Assembly (NCBI GenBank): GCA_023101885.1 | Contig: JALPQD010000053.1 | Coordinates: forward strand, 4,342,447-4,406,446 | DNA length: 64,000 nt | Direction of reading: 5' to 3' | Origin: Typhlomys cinereus | Taxonomy: Eukaryota; Chordata; Mammalia; Rodentia; Platacanthomyidae | Part shown: positions 46,552 through 58,796 of the stretch, one piece after another | How positions within the stretch are numbered: position 1 is the first letter of the stretch | Layout of the letters: each line of letters begins with the position of its first letter | Translations under genes and position numbers: made by a program | The notes under the pieces: model-generated | What the model saw: only the letters and a program-made list of their open reading frames with translations | Database searches by the model: none | Told to the model about the DNA's origin: nothing

Positions 46552-48246
46552 CTTTAAGAAAAGAAGTTTGAATCAGTCAATGCTGGTTGCCTAGGAATCT
46601 CAGCTATGCTAAAAGTAACTTGTTTCACTCTGCTCTCCTGGGAAGATGTTGTTTAAAATGCACCTAAGTTAAGCAAGCATGCTACGACCTTGTGCCCTTT
46701 GAAGTCTAATAGTAAAAGCAACTTCTGACGCATCATGAGAGGGCTGGGGCTTCTGAGGGCCTCCCCGGGGGGGGGGGGCTGTCTGAATGAGAAAAACTGA
46801 CTGTACACTTGTGGATGAAATGGCTCTTCTGAACTTCCTCATTGCATGGATTTCCGAGTCAGTATGGACATGAGTAAGTTGAGTCTGACATGTAAGTGCA
46901 TGTAAGACAGAAGGGATGGGAGACAACAGAGCGAGGTGTAAGTAAACAAGACTTTACATCCAATTTTGCTATGGAAGTTGGTGTGACATTCCTGGGCTCG
47001 GACCATTGCTTGGGTTTAAACATTCTCAGGATAGAAGTGGAACAACAGTGATTTCGCCTTAAGGAGAGGAGTTGGAAGAGGAAGACACGACACAAGTTGT
47101 TTACTAAAAAACTACTCTTTATGCCGGCATGTCTTCGCAGTGAGAAACCACATGCCCCGGGACAGTAAATACCGAAGGGTGCACTTGTCTGTGCCACACA
47201 GATGTGGAGGGCGGTTCAAGCCGTACCACAGCTGGATTCAGGATAGGGTACTCTCAACCTGGTCCCATGCCCTGTCTGCTATGAAGCTGGACCTCAGAGA
47301 TTGACTGCTGGTTTGTAGGACAGAATTCCAGTGAAATCCTACCAACCCAATGACTCCGGCTGTGGATAAGGCCCTTGACCTTACTGATATGACTGAAGGT
47401 TGAGTGCTCTGAGCAGCACTTAGCCCGAAAGTGTGAGATCTGAATTATTTCAAAATTTGAAATGTGAAACTTTTGAATGTCAACATTTGTTTCACATACA
47501 CATTGATCATGCTTAATAAATTATTTTTTATTTGATTTAGGTCCTATCTCCAAGGTATCTTATTATGTATATGCAAATATTCCAAAGTATAAAAATTGAA
47601 AATCTGAAGCCCAATCTGAGACCCTTCTGGTCACAGCATTTTAAGTTAGGGACATTCAACCTGCATTTTTCCCCCATTACAGAACTATCTGAAATGAACT
47701 CTTCAAAAGAGTAAGTATTTGGGAAAACAAAGATTTGAAAAATAACATAATGAAAAAAGCAAGCAATACTGTGTCATACAAATGTTGGCAGATGGCTTAG
47801 TTCAGTCATCTGCCTATCTAATTGACACGTGGTTTCTAATTGTTCCATGTTCCCTCTTTGCTCACGTATAGTAACATGCATGCTTACAACCTATTACCAC
47901 ATGCAAGATTTTTTTTTGTTGAAAGTTGAAAACATTTCTCAGACTTATTTATTTTCCTTGTATGTTTTGTTGACAGTATGCTTATTCATGAGACCTTTGG
48001 TTTACACATGACCTTGGTTCAGCACTTCTACACCTGAGACAAGATGGGTAAGTTTAACTGACCACAGACGGCAGAGGAGTGTAGAGAGAGTATGGGCCAC
48101 CAAACAAAACCATCACCATTGACAAGACATCATTTCACTCAGTGTCAGGTGGCCGGAGCAGCCTGCTAGGAGACTGTCAGACACCGGCAGGACCTAAGAG
48201 CAGCTCACTGTGCTGCTACTAAGCATACAGACAAGCCCCAGCTGAC
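46552..48246 (-). other. Mtcl1: Mtcl1 intron (1.7 kb)
   Basis: The intron runs from GTCAGC at 48246 to TTAAAG at 46552. The main content is a Tigger-type DNA transposon remnant (47.4-47.67 kb). A run of G occurs near 46766-46779. Confidence 0.8.
47400..47665 (+). mobile_element. Tigger/MER2-type DNA transposon remnant
   Basis: TTAGGTCCTATCTCCAAGGT, ATCTTATTATGTATATGCAA and ATATTCCAAAGTATAAAAAT, then GAGACCCTTCTGGTCACAGC and AGGGACATTCAACCTG, match a common mammalian TcMar-Tigger non-autonomous element as I remember it. It is non-coding. Confidence 0.7.
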
Positions 48247-48524
48247 CTCGGCAAGGCAGTTCCTGAGGGGTGGTGGCTCTTCGGGCTCATCATCCAGGGA
48301 CAAGGCATCCAAGTAGAGGTTTTCACTGGCCGAGCACCTGTCTGACTCCTTCAGCTTGGAAAGTGGCCGCTCTTCAAATGGGATGGAGTCCGTGTCTGCG
48401 CAGGGCCATATGGACACTGGACGTGGCGCACGGAGCCCGCCTTGCTGCGGAAAGGGCGGATGTTGCCTTCCTTTTGGTCACAGAAGAAGCTGCCAGTTCT
48501 TCGGGGACTGTTGTCTTTCTGTAA
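48247..48524 (-). CDS. Mtcl1: Mtcl1 internal exon, conserved linker, with a 1-base frameshift
   Basis: The acceptor is CTCTCAAG|TTACAG and the donor GAG|GTCAGC. The first frame reads [20 protein letters not shown] and then NIRPF. The conserved continuation [20 protein letters not shown], then [18 protein letters not shown] and [16 protein letters not shown], is in another frame. Both neighbouring exons demand phase 0 at each end, so the length should be divisible by three, but it is 278 nt. One base is missing around 48447-48456 (plus-strand run GGAAAGGG). Read as written, the first frame stops at TGA 48351-48353 and would lose the whole C-terminal half. A sequencing or assembly indel is most likely. 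The exon's end also looks about seven residues shorter than the human one as I remember it, and the donor GTCAGC is weak. Confidence 0.9.
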
Positions 48525-49929
48525 CTTGAGAGTGTGAGAAATGGAGATAATTAACCTTCCTTCTCAGTCCGACCCCCTTCCTGAGACCAGTCTTTGCTCT
48601 GTGGACTACCTGTGTGGCAACTGGAAAGATCTGACTAGAAGCGAGGGTTCCTAAGGTTTTCACCATATTTTCAATGTATGACACCACCTTACAATTATGT
48701 TTTAAAGAAAACTCACAATTTACCTGGACTAGAAAAACCTGCATTTATTATATACAAGGCCGGCAAACCCTTGCTGAGGCATATCTATGTTTTGATTTTC
48801 CTTTTCTTTATTATTGTTATAAGACAGATATTTTTATTTATTGAGTATTGTACTCATGAGAAATTATCCACTAATTGCAAAAGTTTAATGTGTGTAAACA
48901 CACCGTTTAGAATTGTCCTTCGGAATTGGTTTCAGAACCTTAGGCACACTCTGTAGACTATCGTCAGTGATGACGCACTCCCAAGGCAAACCTCATTTTC
49001 CTAATTGCCCCAACTCATGCAGAACAGATTCTATATATAACCTGAGTGACTGAACCGGATTACAGCCATTTGATGTTAAAAACAACTTAAACTTTGCTTG
49101 AGAGAGTTTGAACTTAACTAGTAAGATGACCAAAGAAGATCTGGCATGCTTTTGGGCCCTTCTTGGTCAACTGGAGTAGTAACAGGCTAACACAGGACCC
49201 TTGGAGATAAAAGAACAGGGCCGGAGGATCCCAGCTAATGCTCTAACATTCTAGGAACCAAAGATTCAAGACCCATTATACTGCTTATGGTTTGATGCTC
49301 GAACTCTCCTAATATTCTGGTCTATGTCCTTTTGGGGTCCTATCATGGCTACCTATGCCTCCATGTTCTCTCTCCTAATCTCCTCCCACTTCAGAATCTC
49401 ATCGTGCCTCTCTATGACTAGGAGCCTGTAACATTCCTCATGAAGTTCTTTTGAAGTGAATTCCATTTCCTCTTCCTTTTTGCTTCATCTTTTATTATTT
49501 ATCATAGCTGGCTTGCTAGTAAAGGCAAGTTCCAAACTCTGCTTTGCTCAATGGGGATGCACAGATAAGCAGGCATGGTGATATCCAGAGGGGCCTCAGT
49601 TCCTCTTACAGGACAAAGTTCTATTCTGGCGAGGTCAGTGCATCCAGAACCTACACAAAACCACAAAGGACGAATGGGACTGCCCCAGGAAGTGGCTGGC
49701 CTTCGCCTGCATGCACCCCCTTCCTCCCTGCCTCCCTTTCGAAAGGTGACACAGAAAGTTCAGATGAGACCTGAAGCTATTTTCCACCTACGAATTCCTA
49801 ATGAGATCTTAGCTGGATGACAGGCTCACACTCACCGGGATTGACTGTTCTCTGGAATACATAAATTACCTAATGATCAAAGTGGCATTTGGATTTAAAG
49901 TGAAGGGTAGTCAAGAAATATTTTTAATC

Positions 49930-50075
49930 TTCTGGCAGTTAAAGGTGCTTGCTGCCACTCTGAAACCCACACAGCGGTGTGAAGATACTCCTGCATTGTC
50001 CTCTGAATCCCACATGTGGACTGTTGGCATGAACCTCCCTCCCCACAAACACAAAAAATAAATGTTTGAAAATTA
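49930..50075 (+). repeat. Decayed B3-like SINE
   Basis: TTAAAGGTGCTTGCTGCCAC and CATTGTCCTCTGAATCCC retain B3 order. The tail is AAAAAATAAATG. Confidence 0.45.
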
Positions 50076-51894
50076 TTTTAAAAAATCATCAAGATTTTTG
50101 GTCCTCAATTGTTGAGTTGGTGTCAAAAAGTTCTAAATCTGTAAATAAAACTTAAATGCAAATGGAGTTTTTAAAAGGAAAGTTCATTTAGAAACTATAT
50201 CCTGGCAATTTCAGCCTCCCAACCCCAAGCTGAATGTAAGTGTGGTTTGCCATCTGTCAGGAGGAAGCTGAAGAGGACAAAAAGACTTTGCCATTTGCTT
50301 TTTAGTTATTTCAGAGGTGGTGGAACGAATGTCTTCAAGCATTATTTTTATTTTATGAGAAAGATGGAGATGCCAGCAGTCAGATCTTAGTGGCAGGTTC
50401 ACGGTCAAAGTAGCGAGCAAGCAGATCATTCTAACGCTCAGCCTCCTCTCCTCTTTCCTTATCCTCACTGATGGCATAGTTCTTCACAGTTCTCTCATTG
50501 GTACAAAATACTTTACTTAAATGTCTAATATATATAAAGGAAAGTTTTTTTATTATATTCATCTAGCACATGTCAGTGCCGTTTAGTTTCAACACATGAT
50601 CATTTCCAAGTTATTTTGGGCAAAGAATTAAAATGCAAGAATCACATTGGAAGCTGTAAATGTGCACTGAGGATATGTGTGAAGGGGGAGAAGGAATGAC
50701 TAAATAGGAGAGTTATGAACAAACGCATTCTAACTCAGTAAAGTGGGATTTCAAAAATAAACCCAGGCAGCCAGCGGCAGCTTGCACGAGAGCTGCTAAG
50801 TGTCAGGTTTCCTAAAAATGAGCTTGGAGTGGTTGTAGCTAGAGATCCTGCTGCTAAGATGCCGGTGTGGGGCTGTAATAGAAAAATGGGTCCGTAACAG
50901 ATAGGATTTCTCCCAGGGTTGCAGCTCTCCGACATCATTAAGGCAAATAGCAAATTTAAAAAAGTTTGCATTTCAAATAATACTGGACATAAGAAACCCA
51001 GACTGGTCAAAACAAGTCACTTTGTCAACGTTTTAAAAGAAGTGCTTTTCATGCTGTAAAGGCAGCTGCCTTAAGGAAAGGGCCGGAAGGAGAGTGTGTG
51101 ATGCATGAGCTTCCCTTTTGAGTTTGGTAAGTACAGCAGGTACAGCAACATCACATGACTGCTAGCTGGGGGCCTAACAATCCCAAGGAGCAATCTGGTG
51201 TCACTCCATAAAGGCTAATTATCCCCCACTCAAACATGGGTTGAGACAAGTCAGCCACATTCCCACGGTCATCTATCATGGGAACTGCCTCATGGGGCGG
51301 AGAATCTATGTAAGAATGTGACACCGCGGGATAAGTATGAAGCATGTGTTCTGGAAGTGGAAAATGGATTTAGTGCTGTATCTTTCACTGTCTATTGCAG
51401 TCAAGGTTTCATGGCTTATCAAAGAGTCAAATACCAAGTAGACTCTGAAGAATGTTTGATTTCCTGTTTACCTAGGGAATGTGCACCTAGAAGTCAAATG
51501 GGGAATCCAACAAGTGACAGAATTGGCACACATTCCCACACGCACCTGGTCAATTTTTTTTTTTTTTTGCAAGCAATGCATATGGTTACTGTAATGCAGT
51601 TCTGAGATTGGACAATGAGATTTATAAAACTTTCTTTAAAAATGTTAAGTACTTGGGCACCACGGCTAGGCCTATTTTTGAAAACTACAACTGCACGTGC
51701 GTAGCATTCACTCCTCAGGGAGCAAGCTGACGGCAGGGGAATCCTCGGAAGGACCCAGGAATCTGCCGCACAGGTGTGAGGAGCAGTTGGACACTTGAGG
51801 TGCCTGTGCCTTTCCAGGTTGTGACAGAGCTGCTGTGGCACTGACAATGTGGAAATGAAGATTAGCTCCCAACCAAAATGGAGTCGCAAGTGGG

Positions 51895-52033
51895 GCGATA
51901 AGGGCTGCGAGCTCAGCAGATAAAGCTGCTTGCTGCAGGCCCAACAATCTGAGTTCAAATCTGAACCACCGTGGTGGGAGAAAACAACTCCTGTAAGTTG
52001 TCCTCTGATACATGAGTGTTGGGGGACATGCAT

Positions 52034-52083
<50 letters not shown>

Positions 52084-52100
52084 TAAAAAAGAAAAAGTAT
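51895..52100 (+). repeat. B3-like SINE with (CA)n tail
   Basis: GGGCTGCGAGCTCAGCAGAT, AAAGCTGCTTGCTGCAGGCC and CTGTAAGTTGTCCTCTGATA, then CA run 52034-52079 and A-rich sequence. Long antisense frames across the run are incidental. Confidence 0.72.
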
Positions 52101-53424
52101 TTTTTTAAATGAAATGACAGTTCCCCCTGTATCAAAACTGTGTATCATAAGATATGTCTTGCCAATTTTTTCCTTTGTTAGAAATTCGTCACTCCCCACA
52201 GTAAACTAGAAGGCTGAAATATGTGTTTAATTTATATCAAATTGTGACTTTCTAAACTAATGCAACCTGTGTCAGAATTAACAAGCCACATTATGGGGAT
52301 AAATGTAGGGACAAAGGGGACCACCAAAGGGACATGACAAGGAAGCAGATGGTCTGACTGGCATGTGGGAGGGACATGCAAGATCAACAGGCCAAAGCAA
52401 TCGCCAAGAAGGAAGACCCCTTCCTTCCTTGTTTCCAGTTACCTGTTGCTTCCTTGGAAATAAACACTCCTTTCCCGAGGCTGGAGAGGAGCACGTGTAA
52501 TTTAACAAGGTTTAGGAAGTCCGGAAAGCTACAAGACTCACAGAATCTCTTCCAGGTTACATAAGCACCAGCAACTGTGGAGAAGGGAGACTCTCCAGAC
52601 TGGGCTCCCTGGTGCGCATGCGAGCCTAGTGATGCAACGTTCACACTCTTCACCCATGCTTGGGTGGACTCTGCAGTGATGCAGCTGCCTCTGGGCCACC
52701 CACGCTCCTGGGAAAGCAAGCTCAGTGAACTCACTGGTTCACTAAGCCGGGCTGTGTGTGGGGAGGGACAGGACTGTGTGTTTTGAGTGTGTTGTCAATG
52801 CCCTAATTGGGGTGAAAAAAATAATTGCTTGCAACTAAGTAAGAATCACACAACGCAAGGACACTGGGCAGCTCAAGTTCGATGTGATAAACTTGTACAT
52901 CATTTCTGTAAGAATACATGCTATTATCAGCCCTGAAATTTCCACCCAAAGACAGACCCATTCAGAAGAGCACAGATACATGAAATTAACTGGAGAGATT
53001 CTTCACAATAGTCTGTTTCCAAACCAAACAGGAAATGCCAACTTTCCTCTTGGTAGTATTTGGGGAATCTTGACAAGGAGCCATATCAAATATTAACAAG
53101 GTGACTCATTGGTGATCAAATCTAGGAAGAGCCTCTGCTCCTGCTTGCAGTGGGCTTTCTTCATCCCCACTGGAAGCCAAAGGCTCCTACTCTTTTTTTT
53201 TTCCAAATTAGTTAAATGTTTCCCCTCCTATCTAACATTGTACTTAAATTTATCTTGCAGTTGTACCCATATAGTACAGGCATTGCATCCGTGGTTAATA
53301 GAAGTGATGTTTCAACAGGTTCTCACACAAATGTATGTAGTATGTGTATTTATAAAGGAGTAATGGGGTTATTTCTCTTGATCTCAGTTTTTTCTTTTTC
53401 TTTTTTCTTTTTGGTATGTACTTG

Positions 53425-53636
53425 ACTCTGTGTGTGCGTGCAGAAGAGGGCACAGTTTGTGAGAGGGTGACTCTTTTTTGCTTTGTTCTGGGGTTTCCCA
53501 AGGCTCCATTTTCCAGAGCCAGAAGTATAGGCTTTTGCCATTTTTGCCTGGTGGTTTTACATGGCATCTTGGATCTGAACTGATTCTTTTGCTTTTGAGG
53601 CAAAGGCTTAATCACTGAGCCATCTCTTCAGACCTT
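53425..53636 (-). repeat. B2-head SINE of the abundant family, copy 8
   Basis: TTTGTTCTGGGGTTTCCCAA, GGCTCCATTTTCCAGAGCC and GCATCTTGGATCTGAACTG, ending GAGCCATCTCTTCAGACC. Confidence 0.72.
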
Positions 53637-54717
53637 GATATCTTTCTTATTGATCGATACTTCTAGAGGCCTTGAAAATCTGTAAGTGGTCTCAGGATGA
53701 AATAAGTAAATTGTATGTCAGGCAAAAATCCAGTCAAGGAAGAATTCCAAACCTTCTACAACATGATGTAAAAACTGAATTTGCATGTCATCCAGAAAAT
53801 ACTGCAACCATGCAAATTGCTCTAATGTAATGTGGAGAATGATTGTCATGTAGGAAAACAACCTTCCCTGTTCTTCCTATATCCATCTGAGTTTGTTTAG
53901 CAGGATATGAGGAGTTACCAGCTACCTCCTTAGATTCTAGTCCTATCTAATCACAGCTCAGTAATACCCAGAGGAGATGCAATCACCAGCAAACTGACTC
54001 CCAACTTAGCTCCGCAATTGCTTCACTAATGGCAACCATTTCACTCAACAGAAGCCATCACTGTGACCGTGTCTTACACTGCAAATTTAACTGTGAGTAT
54101 GCTTGCAGGCAGAACTCGTTGAATGTGACCTGAAGTAACCTCTTCTTTCAAGTGCAGTCTTCAGATTCCTTTTCAAAGGATCCTTTTCAAAGGATGCTGT
54201 GCATATACATAAATACAAGCTCCCTACAAACTGTAAGGAATAGATCTGTGCTGTGCGGTGCTAACCTTAATTGTCAACTTCACTGAACTGAGAAATGGCT
54301 ACATGAGTAGCGCACACAGGGTATGTCCGTGGTGGCCAAAGATCCTGAGGGGTCTGATCTAATAGAATTCGTCTCTAGAAGTGTTCCTAAGATGACGGTG
54401 TTACAGTGGAGGTGCCACGCCCTCCAGACTATAGCTTCCCCTGGCCCTTCCTGTATTGCTCTGTCTGCTTTCTGTGCACATGACACGAAGGACTCTTCCT
54501 CCTCTTCCTCCGCGTGCGCAAGCACATGGCGGCAAGTCCTCTCAAGGTTTCTCTCAGGTTTTTTGGGTGTAAGTATGCTACCGTTCCAGCTACTCAGGGG
54601 CAGACACACAGGTCTCCATCAGTGGAATCCAAACATTTCTCCCTCGTCCTCTGGACACCTGTAAAACACCTTAAAGAACAAGGACTACAGAGGAGTGACT
54701 GTGCGCTCCGGATACCC

Positions 54718-54906
54718 AGGTCAGTGGGCGGCTCTGTGCCTGCTCCTGCGCGGGCCACACCCACCGACTCCCTAGATCAGTGGGCGGCTCTGCACCTGCT
54801 CTCCAGGTCAGTGAGCAGCTCTGCGCCTGCTCCTGGGCGGGCCACACCCACCGGCTGCCCGGCTCAGCCATCAGCTCTGCGCCTGCTCCTGCCGGGGCAC
54901 ACTCAC
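54718..54906. repeat. GC-rich minisatellite derived from the exon 54907 donor junction
   Basis: Four imperfect units begin at about 54718, 54774, 54805 and 54866. They share AGGTCAGTGGGCGGCTCTG and TGCCTGCTCCTG cores, and two carry GGGCCACACCCACCG. The last unit includes the real donor-proximal intron sequence (GCCGGGGCACACTCAC). On the minus strand the CACACCCACC parts read GGTGGGTGTG, which resembles the true GGTGAGTGTG donor. The array therefore appears to be an expansion of the junction itself. Unit lengths vary (about 31 to 61 nt). Confidence 0.85.
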
Positions 54907-55161
54907 CTGCTCTACCCGCCACAGCAGTTCCTTCTTCTGTCGCTCCCACTCCTGCCGCTCCCGGTCCAGGCGCTCCAGCAGCTCCACCTTCTCCCGGTTC
55001 CAGTTCTTCTCGCTGTGGTGCATCTGCCGGCGCAGGTCCATGACCAGGCCGTGGCTGTCAGCCAGCAGCTTCTGGTGCACCTCCCTCTCCTTCTTCAGGG
55101 CTCCTTTTCCCTCGGCGGAGGACTCGAGTTCCCCCAAGCTCTTCTCTGTCTTCTCTTCCAG
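54907..55161 (-). CDS. Mtcl1: Mtcl1 internal exon, end of coiled coil (85 codons)
   Basis: The exon lies between a TCCTCGGCAG acceptor and a CAG|GTGAGT donor. It is 255 nt, phase 0 at both ends, and encodes exactly 85 residues from [14 protein letters not shown] to [10 protein letters not shown]. The middle contains [15 protein letters not shown] and [17 protein letters not shown], which I recognise as the conserved MTCL1/SOGA coiled-coil end just before the linker. The segment is very rich in E, K, R and L with no proline, consistent with a coiled coil. Upstream is an 8.2-kb intron. The donor side is unusual because a GC-rich minisatellite starts directly after it (54718-54906) and copies the junction, creating donor-like GTGGGT motifs. 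Confidence 0.95.
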
Positions 55162-56817
55162 CTGCCGAGGAGAAAAGACGTAAATACTCCGTTCCTGGCA
55201 AGTCTGGTTTGGGCCAGACAGAAAGTTCAGTATATGTACATATACATGGAAATACATTTATGCCAAAACTGGACTGCTCCCGTGGGGGTGGGGCGCTTCA
55301 CTCTAAGCATATTTAATGCAGATGTTCATAGAATATCGAGCACAGCCCACAGACTTCCAACGGTTTGGGGGCACTAGCCCACAGCTCCACTTCCCGCTTC
55401 AGGCCACCCTGTGTCTTGTGTGTCTTGTGTGTCTACAGTTCCTTGACTCTCTGAAGGTGGATACTACGTCTGGGCTATAATCTCAGCCCCTAGATGGGAT
55501 AGTGACAAGACCTTATGCATTTCAATAAATGTGGATTGACATCGAGGAGGTTATAGATCCTAAACAAACAAAATACAGCCTACACTTTACATATACAAAT
55601 TGGTGAAATCCAGAGAGAAAGAGAAGGCACATTACAGAGGCAGCTGCACAGATGCGGGTGTTGGTCTCCAAGGATACAAACCTTCTTCCTCTGGAGACTC
55701 AGGAAGCATCTGATGTAGCAAGAACCACAAAACAGTAGCCATCTCTTATTTTCTGTAAATGCTCTTGGTTCCTAAAACCACTGAGCTGACTACACTGTGC
55801 CCACTCTCAAAGAGGAGGATGAAGAAAAACTTCTCATCAGAAACTATGCAGGCCAGGTGGTGACAGACAACTTTAAAGTGCTAACGAAAGGACAAACTTG
55901 ATAAAATTCTATGTCCAACAAAGACACATTCCACACTTGAGGAGAAACACGTTCTATCATAGAGAAATGGAAACACAAGCAGTCAGACAACAGAAACAAC
56001 TACTGTCATCAGACCTGACCATCCGGATGGTGAAATTCTCCAGACATGAGAAACAGGAGCCGAATTACTACAAAGAAATACAGCATGGAAGTGATATAGA
56101 TAGACACAAATACAAAACTTGTCTTTTATTTTCAATTGACTATAACATCACTATCTGAAGCAAAAATAGATGTGATGCATTATGTGTTCATAGAAGGAAG
56201 TAACAGAAGCAGTGCAACAGGGTGAGGAGGAGAAATGGGGGACGATCTGGTCCTCACTCGGCATAAAAGACCCTTCAATAACTCCACTTGGGCAACAATA
56301 TTGGACTTCAATAACTCTAAACGTTGGGTGATAACTGAAATCTCCAAATGATCTGCTCTCTATGCCTTATATTTATCCTAAGAAACTTCTTAAATTGTTA
56401 AGTGCAGAAGTTTAGAGTATTTTAGTTTTCAAAAAAAATGGGTCTGTTATGTATATTTTTGGTTTCTATGCAAATATACCTTTTTAAACTTTACTAATTT
56501 ATTGATAAAAGAAAATGTCAGTTCAAAGTCCTTAATGGACTTCCCTAAGGATATGATCAGCTAGTCAAAGAGTTGGACTAGAAAGAGGTACATTTTCTTT
56601 TGTTACCATTATTACAAGCCAGTGTCCCTGGAGTTCAGGTGCCAACATCATCATGCCTGCCTCTGTGCCAGCGCAGGAGGCGAGAACAGAACTGTGGCAT
56701 CATGGCCAGGCTAGGTTACATTACCGACACTTGTGAAATTAGTTACTCACGACCCCACCCAGACCATTCGTAGCTGATCATCTGTGTCTGAACAGAAACT
56801 TTTTTTCCATTGTTACT

Positions 56818-56892
56818 GGTGGTGGTACTGGCCAGTTGCACATAGGACCTCACGAACCGCATCGGCCACTGAACTGCATCACAGTCCTAAAC
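56818..56892 (-). repeat. ID-like SINE fragment
   Basis: GGTGGTACTGGCCAGTTGC, ACATAGGACCTCACGAACCG and GGCCACTGAACTGCATCACA follow a reversed ID/BC1-type element. Confidence 0.5.
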
Positions 56893-57021
56893 AGACACTT
56901 TAAACTATTTGAAACTAGCTGCTCGAAGACTTGAACCAGCTAGTATTATTCAAAGAGTGTATCTGCTTGGATCAGATTGCTAAGGATCTGCGCAGGAAAA
57001 TAGAAAGGCTTTGTTTTGTCT

Positions 57022-57105
57022 GCCTTGGAAATGGAACCCAAGGCTAACATATGCTAGGTAAATGACTTTTAACCACTGATCTATATTTCCAGCTCCTACC
57101 TCTCC
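57022..57105 (-). repeat. ID-like SINE fragment
   Basis: TGGAAATGGAACCCAAGGCT, AACATATGCTAGGTAAATGA and ACCACTGATCTATATTTCCA match a reversed ID-type element. Confidence 0.55.
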
Positions 57106-57639
57106 CTTTTAACTTTGAAATAAATTAGGCTTCACTAAATTTACCAGAGCATCTTCAGATTTGGGATCTCCCTCCCTCTCACTTCCCTATAGTACACGTC
57201 ACCATCCCAGATAAACAGAACATTCATGCCCATCAGGGAAGCATAATGAAGGTGAGTACGTCACACTGCTCTGACTCGGGATGCTGTCTGTGTGGAGAGG
57301 CAGCTGAGAGGAGGACCTGGGTCTGGGTAGGTTGGGCAGGTGAATTCTCAAGATAGCAGCTGACACAAGGCTGAGATGGTGACAGGATGTCAGACAGAAC
57401 CAATGCAGTACTGATATTGTCTGGGCGTAGAACGTCCCAAGGCTCTTGTGTCAGTACTTGGTTCCCAGACAGTGCCCCTCTCTTGGAAGGTTGTGGAGCC
57501 TAGAAGGTGAAGCCCAGCTAGAGGAAGTAGAGTCAGTGGGCGCCAGATTTTATGAGTTATGTAACAGCCTAGTCCCATTCCCAGCCCTGTTCTCTGCTTT
57601 CTGGAACACGTGCGAATGGAGCAATGATCCCCATGCTCC

Positions 57640-57800
57640 TGCTGCCTTTACAGGAACCCAACCCCACCATCTCGCCTTCCTGCCATGATGGGCCGTGGCC
57701 TTGAATTATGAGCCAAAATAAATTCTTCTTCTCCTAAGTTACTTGTCAGGAATCTGGTCCCAATGATGAGAGAAGGAACAATACAAAGTTTTTTCATCAG
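57640..57800 (+). repeat. End of an unclassified interspersed repeat
   Basis: TTGAATTATGAGCCAAAATA followed by AATTCTTCTTCTCCTAAGTT is the AATAAA-bearing end common to rodent LTR or hAT-type repeats. Confidence 0.45.
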
Positions 57801-58796
57801 TTGGTTTCAAAATGTATCTCTGGGTGAAAACAATACCTTTTTTTTTTTCCAAATAGAAAGATAATGTAATACAAAGCCGGTGGAATCACAGCTTCATATC
57901 AGTTTCTAGTAGTTCCTATCAGCTGAACTGAACGTACCAAGTCTCCCATGGGTAGATGATCGCCCCCAAAATCATTGTTCTCCCCAGAAGTCTCTGCTTG
58001 GTCATCTGCATTACTGAGTTCACCTCCGCTCAAAGCTGACCTCTGCCATTTTCTGGGGGTGCAGGTCGGGTGTGTGTGGGGGGTGTCTAAGGAGCTGAGT
58101 CTCTGCTAACTTTTCAGAACAAGCGAATGTCTCGTGCTCTGCTCTCTCGGCAGTAGTCCTTTCTTCTTTCCTTTACTGAATCCCTGCTCTTCACTCCGTG
58201 TGTGGCGACCTGGGCCCCCATGAAACTCTGCCTGAGACTTCCAGGCTCTGCAGCCCAGCGAAGTGCTCACGGACCACGACCTCTCCGAAGCGCCTAGGAA
58301 GCTGAGCCCCACGTGCAGTTCTGCGGTCTCAGAGTCAGAGACGCTTGCTCTGGATCCCTCCGCTATGTTTTCTGGCTTGCTCCTTTTTGATCTCACATTT
58401 CTCTGCCAGTTTATTAACAATGAATACTTCAAAGTCCCACTCGGCTACAGCCAGGTGCTGCTTGTATAAAAGCATTGCACTCAACAGGCCACATCTGTAA
58501 GGGAGTCCTTACAAGCCTTTATCACGAAAGGAAGATGTGGCTCTCTCAGCCTGTACAAGCACTGCATGGTACTTCACATCTTAGTGACAAACCTATCAGT
58601 CCATGTCCCCACTGTTCAGGAAAGCACCCTGTATATCCCACTGCATGTTCAGGCAGGAGTTAGGGCACAGTAAGCAGTAAGGGGAAAAGCCCATGGTACA
58701 ATAGGAAGTTGTTCAAAGCTGCTCATTTATATCACAATGGGAACAGGGACTGGGGCTAACAGGAAGATCAGGGATTAAAAAAAACGGTAAATCCTA

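Larger units (their letters stand above)
48525..54906 (-). other. Mtcl1: Mtcl1 intron (6.4 kb)
   Basis: The intron runs from GTGAGT at 54906 to CTCTCAAG at 48525. The first 190 nt are a minisatellite (54718-54906). It also holds a B2-head SINE (53.4 kb), a B3-like SINE with a long CA run (51.9-52.1 kb) and a decayed B3-like copy (49.9 kb). The remainder is unique sequence with no further exon I can support. Confidence 0.85.

Noticed and set aside
51494..52199. Two overlapping minus-strand frames of 213 and 163 codons
   Set aside because: They are kept open by the (CA)n run (CVCVCV) within a B3-like SINE.
54718..54906. Regularly repeated units considered as a CRISPR array
   Set aside because: Units are head-to-tail without unique spacers of constant length and lie in a mammalian intron; it is a minisatellite.
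54514..55377. 287-codon plus-strand frame opposite an Mtcl1 exon
   Set aside because: It is antisense to a confidently spliced coding exon and its composition is the leucine/proline-rich mirror of the coiled coil and minisatellite.
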